A stretch of DNA of 5,079 nucleotides from assembly GCA_023300205.1 (NCBI GenBank), contig JALZVD010000007.1, positions 1 through 5,079 on the forward strand. The letters are read 5' to 3'. The stretch is from Akkermansiaceae bacterium (GTDB lineage: Bacteria > Verrucomicrobiota > Verrucomicrobiia > Verrucomicrobiales > Akkermansiaceae). Positions within the stretch are counted from its first letter, which is position 1. Each line of letters starts with the position of its first letter. A program made the translations under genes and the position numbers. The notes beneath the pieces were generated by a model, which saw nothing but the letters and a program-made list of their open reading frames with translations, was not told the DNA's origin and ran no database searches. Positions 1 through 5,079 of the stretch are shown in pieces.

Positions 1-198
1 CTCGGCTTAAAAGAGACCGGCGTCGGAAAAGCAGAAGTCTCCCCCGAGCACGGTAACTTTATCGTGAATCGTGGCAAAGCGACCGCCTCCGATATGCTCC
101 GCCTGATTGACCAGATCAAAGCAAAGGCGAAAGCCGAAAGGGGAGTCGAGCTCGACACTGAGGTGCAGATTCTAGGGGAAGACGACTGTCTTTTTTAA
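1..198 (+). CDS. murB: UDP-N-acetylenolpyruvoylglucosamine reductase (MurB), C-terminal fragment
   Basis: MurB is the cytoplasmic FAD enzyme that reduces UDP-GlcNAc-enolpyruvate to UDP-MurNAc with NADPH in peptidoglycan precursor synthesis. Only the last 65 codons are in the window; the 5' end lies beyond the left edge. The fragment is open from base 1 to a TAA at 196-198. It opens with a GLKETGVGKAEVS stretch, then HGNFIVNRGKATASDMLRLI and GVELDTEVQILGE. This is the typical MurB C-terminal substrate-binding domain: the G-x-x-x-G-x-A-x-V-S segment, the NF-V-N loop, a helix, then the terminal E-V-x-x-x-G strand. The Glu at 160-162 in that last motif matches the family's catalytic proton-donor glutamate. 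The pattern resembles the shorter type II MurB enzymes. No clear terminator follows the stop. Identification is strong despite truncation. Confidence 0.93.
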   Translation, partial: LGLKETGVGKAEVSPEHGNFIVNRGKATASDMLRLIDQIKAKAKAERGVELDTEVQILGEDDCLF

Positions 199-216
199 TG
201 AGTGGGGTCGGGGCTG

Positions 217-236
217 AAATCTTGAGTAGGAGATTT
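217..236. promoter_or_regulatory. Inverted repeat in the murB-cytochrome gap (candidate operator)
   Basis: A perfect 6-bp inverted repeat, AAATCT (217-222) and AGATTT (231-236), is separated by 8 bases in the gap upstream of the cytochrome gene. The size suits a dimeric DNA-binding protein. The stem is AT-rich and is not followed by a T-run, so a role as murB terminator is unlikely. It lies about 25 bp upstream of the -10-like element. The function is inferred from position only. Confidence 0.3.
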
Positions 237-260
237 CCCTAAACCTTACTTTGTGCTTTC

Positions 261-266
261 TAAAAT
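261..266 (+). promoter_or_regulatory. Candidate -10 element for the cytochrome gene
   Basis: TAAAAT matches five of six bases of the sigma-70 -10 consensus. No good -35 hexamer lies 16-18 bp upstream; the sequence there is around CCTAAA. If used, transcription would begin near 273, giving a leader of about 20 bases before the ATG at 294. The nearby TTG at 276 would then be nearly leaderless. This is a weak call from one hexamer. Confidence 0.3.
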
Positions 267-293
267 ACAGGGAGTTTGAGCACTCTGCAAAAT

Positions 294-2252
294 ATGAAAA
301 ATGCGATTAGCTTATCTATTCTATGGATAGGTTCTCTCTGGGGTCAAAATACAGCTGGATTTACGAATTTAGATACTGGTCTCAAACAAACCTCGATCAA
401 TCGCGGGGCTCGATCAAATCATACAGCTACGTTCAGAGAGCTGTCTCAGGGGAATGCCGTAGCACCTTTGGCTGTGTTACACGGTCTCGAGAATAAGTCG
501 GGTGATTCCATGCTCAAGCTCCTTGGTGAATATGGCTTCATGATGGGAGGAGGGCCGCGGGAAGAAGTGCCCAGTGGTTTTGTGATTAAAAAACAAGATT
601 TTGGTTTTCTGGATATGTCATTGGGTGGGTTCTCCTGTGCCGCCTGTCATAGTGGGGAATTCACTTACCAGGGAAAGCGATATCGTGCCGATGGAATGCC
701 GGGGATGGTTGATATCGAAGGCTGGACCTTGGAGCTGGTTGATTCACTAGAGCTGGTGAAGCCGAGAATGAAGTCTGATTTACTAAAGGCTGTTTATCGG
801 ATGTTTGAATATGCTTACCGGAACAGAGCAACAGACACCCCAAAGATGATTGCTCTTTCTGCTGATTTTGAGGAACTCAACGATCAAGATTTTCAGGATA
901 TTAAAGAGAGCTGGGCAGAACTGCAGCTCACTCAGGAAATGTTTGATAAAAACAAAAATTTGGGAGAGCCGGCCAAAGCTCCTTTTTCTTTTAAAGCTCT
1001 CTCAAAGGACCCAGCGAAGCGTGAGTATCAGCTCGCTCTCATCTCCGCGATTTATGAATCAGAAGATGAGCTAGGATATTCCCGGGAAGAGATCGGGCAG
1101 CAGAAGCAGTTCAGTAAGGGACTCTTCGATAATCCCTTTCGCTTCAGTCAAATAAGATCTCGTGCGAATAAGGTAAGGGACTTTGGGATAAAGATGAAAC
1201 GTGAGGTCGAGATCCTACAAGAACGCTATCACAATGCTGTCAATTTGGTTGGTGCACTCCGGAAATCTCCTCGAGCCGGTTTTGGAAGGGATGATGCATG
1301 GGGCCTCATCGACCTGATTATCGGAGGTTCACACACCGGGAAATTAGACTCCGCCATTTCGATTCCACCTCTTTTTGGATGCGGTGATTACCAGTTATTT
1401 CACTGCGATGGTAACACGAACTCCATGATGGATCGGAATATTGCGCAAGCCGTGACATTGGGGGCGAAGATCGATGTCGATGTTGCGGGGATTGATCTTC
1501 GTGCTGTCTATCAGGCGAATCAATATGCCGAAAAAATCAAAGGGCCATTATGGCCAACCTCATTTCCGAAGCTTGATGAGACGAAGATGAAGAGGGGGCG
1601 TGAGCTATTTCACGAAAAGGTGTATTCAAACTATGAGTCGTGGAATATCGCTGGGGAAAATCTTAAGCCAAAAGGGAGTCAGGCCTCGGAGATGGTAAGC
1701 TGTGCTGACTGTCACCAAAACCCTAAGAGCTATCGAGAGCAAATATTCTATGATATAGGCACCTCAAAAAAGCGCTTAATGCACTATCCTGATCGCCCCG
1801 GAATGATGAGGAAAATGGTGGGGCGGCTCAATGAAATCCGAAAGGCAACCGTCGAACACCATAAGATTCCCGTCGAAGAGACACGGAAGTGGGAGAAGTA
1901 TCCTGACGAAGAACCTTATTGGAATGAACATAAGGGTTATCTTGCCCGTCCTCTCGACGGAATTTGGGCATCAGCGCCCTATCTTCATAATGGATCAGTA
2001 AGAACGCTTCACGATCTTCTTCTACCTGCAAACAAGAGACCAGCGCGGTTGTGGATAGGTAATCGAGAATTTGATCCAGATGTCGTGGGTTTTAAGAAGA
2101 AAAAAGTTAAAATGAGCTTTCTTCTAAACACAAAACTCCCTGGTAATTCGAAAGAAGGACATGAATTTGGAACTCGATTAAGTCCTTATGACCGCTCCTC
2201 CCTCATTGAATACATGAAAACCTTCAGCATGGGCACGCGGTATGGAGAGTGA
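294..2252 (+). CDS. Secreted diheme c-type cytochrome, RoxA/RoxB-like (MauG/CcpA superfamily)
   Basis: This is a predicted exported protein of 652 residues carrying two covalent haems. The N-terminus (MKN followed by a hydrophobic stretch to about residue 17) looks like a signal peptide, though no clean cleavage site or lipobox is visible. Haem motif 1 is CAACH at residues 115-119 (bases 636-650), followed by a DGMPGMVDIEG segment. Haem motif 2 is CADCH at 470-474 (1701-1715). Other family marks are GFGRDDAWG (329-337), DGN-TNS-RN near 372-382, PLDGIWASAPYLHNGS (553-568), REFDPDVVGF (591-600) and GHEFGTRLS (622-630). His623 is a candidate distal ligand of the second haem. RoxA and RoxB use this fold to cleave polyisoprene with O2; relatives include MauG and diheme peroxidases. 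The substrate here cannot be read from sequence. The ATG at 294 is preferred over an in-frame TTG at 276 because it gives a normal signal-peptide start and the GGAG at 271-274 is too close to the TTG. Oddities are low GC, Cys371 where relatives usually have Trp, and a 355-residue haem spacing. Confidence 0.82.
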   Translation: MKNAISLSILWIGSLWGQNTAGFTNLDTGLKQTSINRGARSNHTATFRELSQGNAVAPLAVLHGLENKSGDSMLKLLGEYGFMMGGGPREEVPSGFVIKKQDFGFLDMSLGGFSCAACHSGEFTYQGKRYRADGMPGMVDIEGWTLELVDSLELVKPRMKSDLLKAVYRMFEYAYRNRATDTPKMIALSADFEELNDQDFQDIKESWAELQLTQEMFDKNKNLGEPAKAPFSFKALSKDPAKREYQLALISAIYESEDELGYSREEIGQQKQFSKGLFDNPFRFSQIRSRANKVRDFGIKMKREVEILQERYHNAVNLVGALRKSPRAGFGRDDAWGLIDLIIGGSHTGKLDSAISIPPLFGCGDYQLFHCDGNTNSMMDRNIAQAVTLGAKIDVDVAGIDLRAVYQANQYAEKIKGPLWPTSFPKLDETKMKRGRELFHEKVYSNYESWNIAGENLKPKGSQASEMVSCADCHQNPKSYREQIFYDIGTSKKRLMHYPDRPGMMRKMVGRLNEIRKATVEHHKIPVEETRKWEKYPDEEPYWNEHKGYLARPLDGIWASAPYLHNGSVRTLHDLLLPANKRPARLWIGNREFDPDVVGFKKKKVKMSFLLNTKLPGNSKEGHEFGTRLSPYDRSSLIEYMKTFSMGTRYGE

Positions 2253-2260
2253 CAGATAAG

Positions 2261-2935
2261 TTAAAATGAATGCTCCTCAACTCTCATGAAAAGTTCGTTT
2301 CGGTTCTTGGTCCCGCTATGCTGGAAGACCTTTCGGAGATCTTTTTCGACCGATTTTACAGAGAGGTCCAGCTTGTCCGCAATCTCCTGATTACTGTGTC
2401 CGCAGAACATGAGTCGAGCCGCTTCCTCCTCACGCTCGGAGAGGAAATCAAAGCCGAACATCTCAAAAGCCTGATACCACGAAAGATCGCAGACCGGCGC
2501 ACCCACTACTACGGCGTAGGCTGGCTTCCCTCGCTCGTCCCAAGCTACCGTGCGGGTCGCCGTCGTCATTTCTCGGTAGGTTCCGCTGAAGTCTTTTAGT
2601 CCTACCGTGCATCGGAATTCTCCCCGGTCGTCCCGATTGAAAAACTGGAAGACCTGCACGAGGACCGGAAGCTGTCTGACTTTGAAATGGCGATAATAAA
2701 AGGTCAGGTTCATCGCGCTAACATCGTGGTCATTATGTCCGTAGAAGGCCGTCGCGGCATCATTTTGGATGCGGTAGTAAGGCATTTTATCCACCGAAAA
2801 GAAGGCGGCATGAATGCGATGAAAATTCATCAGCGGGCGGTGGGCACGGAAATTCAGGACAGGAGTTTCCTCCAGAGCACCGCTTTCCCGTAGCCTCTCG
2901 GCGATAGAGTTCAGCGAATGGGAGAGATAATCCAT
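2261..2935 (-). CDS. PAS-like/LuxR-type (GerE HTH) transcriptional regulator, downstream copy
   Basis: This is a cytoplasmic DNA-binding regulator of 224 residues. Residues about 165-217 form a LuxR/GerE helix-turn-helix: LSEREEEAARL, then NQEIADKLDLSVKSVEKDL as the recognition region, then a NRNEL tail. Residues about 40-150 look like a PAS-type sensor fold, with YYRIQND near 53-59 and paired strands near 107-114 and 138-146. This is a fold guess from pattern, and no ligand residues can be named. There is no receiver domain, so control is probably by ligand or partner rather than aspartyl phosphorylation. The frame stays open upstream to 3031, but that part overlaps the preceding gene's HTH. 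The ATG at 2935 is preferred because it matches the paralog's N-terminus (LNxIAE) and lies 13 bases after that gene's stop. Its leader is a pyrimidine tract with no Shine-Dalgarno. It is probably cotranscribed with the upstream regulator and converges on the cytochrome gene. The target is unknown. Confidence 0.82.
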   Translation of the reverse strand: MDYLSHSLNSIAERLRESGALEETPVLNFRAHRPLMNFHRIHAAFFSVDKMPYYRIQNDAATAFYGHNDHDVSAMNLTFYYRHFKVRQLPVLVQVFQFFNRDDRGEFRCTVGLKDFSGTYREMTTATRTVAWDERGKPAYAVVVGAPVCDLSWYQAFEMFGFDFLSEREEEAARLMFCGHSNQEIADKLDLSVKSVEKDLRKVFQHSGTKNRNELFMRVEEHSF

Positions 2936-2948
2936 GAAAAGAAAAAAA

Positions 2949-3617
2949 CTAGAAGCGAGAGCAGGCCTCCATGAGCGCCCGTTGGTTAGGAACCCCGCTG
3001 AGTGAGTAGATCGCGTGAGTATGTTTCTCAAGCGTCTTGATTGAGATCCCCAGCTTATCCGCGATCTTGTGGAGTGAGATCCCTTTCAGTAACTGGGCGA
3101 AGACCTCTCGCTGGCGCGGAGAGAGGTGGCCGGGGTCGCAGAGGCCGTATGCGTTGACGAGCGTGAGGGAGTTGAGCTCGGAGTAAAAATGAGCGTAGTA
3201 AGTCGTCTTCCCATCTTGGTCGATGGCGATCGGAGCTGCGACATCGTTGTAAGAACCGGCGCTTTCATTTTTAAGAAAGAGCGTCCCGATACTATGAAGT
3301 GGCTTCACCTCTCCGGAGTTGAAGTGATCGAAGGCCTTGAAGCGATTCATTGCAGATGCGGCATCGCAATGATGGACGGTGTGATATTCATTTTCTTGCT
3401 CAATGAAGCCGGGAGGGCTCCCCACCGCATTCGCCATTTCATGATTGATGAAGCAGGCTTGGATCTTTCGAGCATCGTAGACAAGCACCCATACAGGGAA
3501 GGAGTTTAAGATGCGCTCGAATTCAGGCTGATGAATGATCTCTCCTTTCTCACAGAGGCAAGAGGACTCGCGAATCGTCCCTTGGACCTTTTCTGCGATA
3601 TTATTCAAGCCAATCAC
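2949..3617 (-). CDS. PAS-like/LuxR-type (GerE HTH) transcriptional regulator, upstream copy
   Basis: This regulator has 222 residues. The C-terminal GerE helix-turn-helix spans about 165-218: LSPRQREVFAQLLKG, then HKIADKLGISIKTLEKHT, then a NQRALMEA tail. The N-terminal part (about 30-150) reads as a PAS-like sensor: FERILNSFPVWVLVYD begins it, and paired strands near 111-116 and 138-146 end it. The protein is cysteine-rich for its size (Cys20, 22, 55, 84, 160, 219), which might allow redox or metal sensing, but this is speculation. No receiver domain is present. It resembles the next gene in length, domain order, the N-terminal LNxIAE segment and the HTH core IADKL-x-[IL]-S-x-K, so the two look like diverged tandem duplicates. 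The start is GTG; the next in-frame Met is residue 61, too far in. An AGAGGA lies 12-13 bases upstream, a long spacing. It follows the FadL-type gene by 63 bp on the same strand, suggesting shared transcription. Confidence 0.84.
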   Translation of the reverse strand: MIGLNNIAEKVQGTIRESSCLCEKGEIIHQPEFERILNSFPVWVLVYDARKIQACFINHEMANAVGSPPGFIEQENEYHTVHHCDAASAMNRFKAFDHFNSGEVKPLHSIGTLFLKNESAGSYNDVAAPIAIDQDGKTTYYAHFYSELNSLTLVNAYGLCDPGHLSPRQREVFAQLLKGISLHKIADKLGISIKTLEKHTHAIYSLSGVPNQRALMEACSRF

Positions 3618-3632
3618 GGATTCAGTAAATCC
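3618..3632. promoter_or_regulatory. Inverted repeat abutting the GTG start of the upstream regulator
   Basis: GGATT (3618-3622) and AATCC (3628-3632) form a perfect 5-bp inverted repeat with a 5-base spacer, directly next to the GTG start codon at 3617. The position would suit an autoregulatory operator or an mRNA structure at the initiation site. Five-base arms can occur by chance, so this is tentative. Confidence 0.25.
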
Positions 3633-3646
3633 TCTTCTGTTAGAGG
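3631..3646 (-). promoter_or_regulatory. Weak hairpin covering the regulator's Shine-Dalgarno
   Basis: Read on the minus strand, CCTCT (3646-3642) can pair with AGAGG (3635-3631) across a 6-base loop. The AGAGG arm is the only Shine-Dalgarno-like sequence ahead of the GTG at 3617, so folding would hide it. The stem is only 5 bp and there is no following U-run in this direction, so it is not a terminator for the upstream transporter gene. Translational control is inferred. Confidence 0.25.
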
Positions 3647-3680
3647 GGCAAGCGGTTTTTTTTGAAACGGGGAAGGCTGT

Positions 3681-4877
3681 CTAAAAAGTAAAGGTAGCTC
3701 CGGCATTCACAAGCCAGCTGCTGCTCTCATGTTCTCCCGCAAATCCGTAGAGCGAATTGCTGATCGTTCGATCCGCCTCAAGCACGTGAATGACCGCGAG
3801 GTCATAGCTCCAGCTCCCGTGGTGTGCGGTGAAACCAGCCGAAAGAAAGTGCTGGTCAAAGTCTCCCGTGAGGGGTGTGTGAAAAGGTTCCTCGATGATG
3901 GACTCGGTGAACATATAGCCAAAATGGAGGTCAATTATTTCATTCACTGTCCATGTTCCCCCGGCGCTTAGGATCCAGCCGTTCCCCCAGTTCACTGGCT
4001 GGATAGCCGCTCCCGCTGGGCTTGTGATTTCGATCTGCTCGACCACAGACCAGCGGGTCCACTGGGCTTGCAATCCTAAGCTCAGGCGCTCGGTCGCCTG
4101 CCATTCGCAGCCGATGGTGAAGTGCTCGGGGAAATCAATAGATGAGGACGCTGGGAACTGAGCATCGGGAACTCCGGGAATCCCTGCGTTGTAATCAATG
4201 TCTCCCGAGTAATCGAGCTTGAGGCCTGAGCGGTAGTTCATCCCCCATGAAAAGCGCTCGTTCACCTGGTGGTGCAGCGCGAGCTGGAAACCCCAGCCTT
4301 GATCACTTCCTGAAAAGCGTTGTTGGTCGGTTGGGAAGACCGTTCCGGCAGAGGCCGTGGAAATATCGCTATCGGCAAAAAAGAGATTAGCCCCGAGGGA
4401 AAACCCCTTTCCGAGTTCGACTCCACCGCCCAGAAGATATTCATAATGGGACATATCTGCCTTATAACCGAACGGAGCAAAAGGAACGGTCTCAAGCCAC
4501 GATGCTTCTTGGCCATAGGGAAGCCGGAGCCCGGCGGCGATGGCGTAGCGCCGCCCGGCATGCTCGAAGGGATGGGAATAGAAAAGTGATCCGCTCACGA
4601 GCCAATCGTTATCGAGCCGGTAGGTCTCGCCCCCTTGCTCAACTTTTACCGAGCCTTTTGGTAAGAAGACGTTCATTTCAAGCTGGGGATCGTCCGCCAG
4701 TATGAGCGCCGCTGGGTTATAATGAAGCATCGAAGGTGCTCCTGACCCTGCCGTGGAGGCATTTCCCCGCGCTGATGAACGGGCCGAAAGATATTCGAAC
4801 CCAAATCCTACCGCCTGAGCGGAGGTGATGGAGAGAGAAATGACAAGAGCGGAGGCGAGGGTAGAAGGACTGAGCAT
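3681..4877 (-). CDS. FadL/OmpP1-family outer-membrane transporter of hydrophobic compounds
   Basis: FadL-family proteins are 14-stranded outer-membrane barrels that move long-chain fatty acids, aromatics or similar hydrophobic molecules through a lateral opening. This one has 398 residues, slightly short for the family. Residues 1-22 form a signal peptide ending in ITSAQA, with cleavage likely before VGFGFEY; its n-region lacks Lys or Arg. The N-terminal hatch carries the family NPAA motif at 54-57 after SARGNASTAGSGAPS. Later come alternating amphipathic strands, the FPEHFTIGCEWQATERLSLG segment (249-268) with WTRWS (273-277), VNWGNGW (295-301) and FGYMFTESIIEEPF (319-332), all in the usual FadL order. 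The chain ends in ATFTF, with the C-terminal Phe expected for BAM-assembled barrels. No Shine-Dalgarno is visible before the ATG. Two regulators follow on the same strand. Family assignment is firm; the cargo is unknown, so no gene symbol is given. Confidence 0.9.
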   Translation of the reverse strand: MLSPSTLASALVISLSITSAQAVGFGFEYLSARSSARGNASTAGSGAPSMLHYNPAALILADDPQLEMNVFLPKGSVKVEQGGETYRLDNDWLVSGSLFYSHPFEHAGRRYAIAAGLRLPYGQEASWLETVPFAPFGYKADMSHYEYLLGGGVELGKGFSLGANLFFADSDISTASAGTVFPTDQQRFSGSDQGWGFQLALHHQVNERFSWGMNYRSGLKLDYSGDIDYNAGIPGVPDAQFPASSSIDFPEHFTIGCEWQATERLSLGLQAQWTRWSVVEQIEITSPAGAAIQPVNWGNGWILSAGGTWTVNEIIDLHFGYMFTESIIEEPFHTPLTGDFDQHFLSAGFTAHHGSWSYDLAVIHVLEADRTISNSLYGFAGEHESSSWLVNAGATFTF

Positions 4878-4942
4878 CGCAAAAAATGAAATAAGGACTC
4901 GGGAGAGCGGAGCATTCAGCGGGGGAAACTAAGAAGCCAACA

Positions 4943-4961
4943 GAGATTCTCTAGCAATCTC
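4943..4961. promoter_or_regulatory. Inverted repeat upstream of the FadL-type gene (candidate operator)
   Basis: GAGATT (4943-4948) and AATCTC (4956-4961) form a perfect 6-bp inverted repeat with a 7-base spacer, 19 bp in all. That size is typical of sites for dimeric helix-turn-helix proteins. A smaller nested palindrome, AGAGA-T-TCTCT, covers 4942-4952. The site overlaps the candidate -10 of the transporter promoter, and the AATCTC word recurs at 5021-5026. Binding by the linked LuxR-type regulators is a guess. Confidence 0.35.
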
Positions 4962-4977
4962 AGTCCACGAGGGTCAA
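4948..4977 (-). promoter_or_regulatory. Candidate sigma-70-like promoter for the FadL-type gene
   Basis: On the minus strand TTGACC (4977-4972) resembles a -35 box, matching five of six bases. After 18 bases comes TAGAGA (4953-4948), a poor -10. Transcription would start near 4941, giving a leader of about 64 bases before the ATG at 4877. This is the best promoter-like pair in the 202-bp end region; no gene is recognisable between 4878 and 5079. Confidence 0.25.
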
Positions 4978-5079
4978 GGATTCAATTCTGTTAGGTGATT
5001 GGAAGAAGCTCTTTCTCGTGAATCTCTCAAATAGGGATTTCCCCCATAGTCGGATTCTGATGCAGGCGATAACTAAGGT

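Noticed and set aside
2936..3031. N-terminal extension of the second regulator to an ATG at 3031
   Set aside because: The extra 32 residues overlap the HTH-coding end of the preceding gene in another frame and show no family resemblance; the ATG at 2935 aligns with the paralog's N-terminus.
3126..3509. Plus-strand open frame of 127 codons
   Set aside because: It lies wholly antisense to the first regulator, whose HTH and domain order are clear; its translation shows no recognisable motif.
3631..3663. Plus-strand terminator: CCTCT/AGAGG hairpin, then a T8 run at 3656-3663
   Set aside because: The T-run starts 9 bases after the stem, the stem is only 5 bp, and no plus-strand gene ends here; on the minus strand the run is A8.
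4262..4705. Several overlapping open frames on both strands inside the transporter gene
   Set aside because: They are shadows of a GC-rich coding region whose true frame encodes a recognisable FadL barrel.
4878..4915. Upstream ATG at 4915 (minus) that would add a basic residue to the transporter's signal peptide if one T were added to a six-T run
   Set aside because: It is out of frame by 38 bases, has no Shine-Dalgarno, and the present signal peptide is acceptable. A sequencing slip is possible but not supported.
4966..5020. CACGAG (4966-4971) and CTCGTG (5015-5020) inverted repeat
   Set aside because: Six-base arms 43 bases apart are expected by chance and fit no known terminator or operator layout.
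5036..5043. GATTTCCC at 5036-5043, repeated at 232-239
   Set aside because: An eight-base word shared by two leaders is suggestive but too short to call a repeat element without genome-wide counts.
5060..5079. ATG at 5060 opening a plus-strand frame to the window edge
   Set aside because: Only six codons are visible, with no ribosome-binding site or recognisable product.
1..5079. CRISPR array, tRNA, rRNA, insertion sequence or attachment site
   Set aside because: No regularly spaced direct repeats, cloverleaf-like sequence, rRNA motif, transposase frame or long terminal inverted repeats were seen on either strand.

Overview
The window looks like a chromosomal stretch from a Gram-negative bacterium. 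The cues are an outer-membrane beta-barrel transporter with a signal peptide, a secreted diheme c-type cytochrome, and a peptidoglycan gene. GC is about 57% in hand-counted rows outside the cytochrome gene. Weak or absent Shine-Dalgarno sequences, short PAS-LuxR regulators and a large RoxA-type cytochrome would fit Verrucomicrobiota or a relative. That placement is inference only; no rRNA or other marker is present.

Layout, left to right. Positions 1-198 (+) hold the 3' end of murB. A 95-bp gap follows, with an inverted repeat (217-236) and a -10-like TAAAAT. Positions 294-2252 (+) encode a secreted protein of about 652 residues with two CxxCH haem motifs, related to the RoxA/RoxB rubber-oxygenase and MauG/cytochrome c peroxidase superfamily. 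It converges, with only 8 bp between stop codons, on a minus-strand cluster. In transcription order that cluster is a FadL/OmpP1-family outer-membrane transporter (4877-3681), a PAS-like/LuxR-type regulator (3617-2949), and a second related regulator (2935-2261). The gaps are 63 bp and 13 bp with no convincing terminator, so the three may form one operon. Positions 4878-5079 carry no recognisable gene, but they hold a candidate promoter and an inverted-repeat operator for the transporter.

How the genes may work together is inference. FadL-family channels carry hydrophobic molecules across the outer membrane, and RoxA-like proteins oxidatively cleave hydrophobic polymers such as polyisoprene. 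The two regulators have an N-terminal sensor-like domain and a C-terminal GerE helix-turn-helix but no phospho-receiver. They could sense a hydrophobic or redox signal and control uptake. The cytochrome gene is on the opposite strand and clearly more AT-rich (about 46% GC in sampled rows), so it may be a separately acquired neighbour. The most unusual features are the cytochrome's replacement of a normally conserved Trp by Cys, its long inter-haem segment, and the tandem regulator pair with atypical translation-initiation regions.
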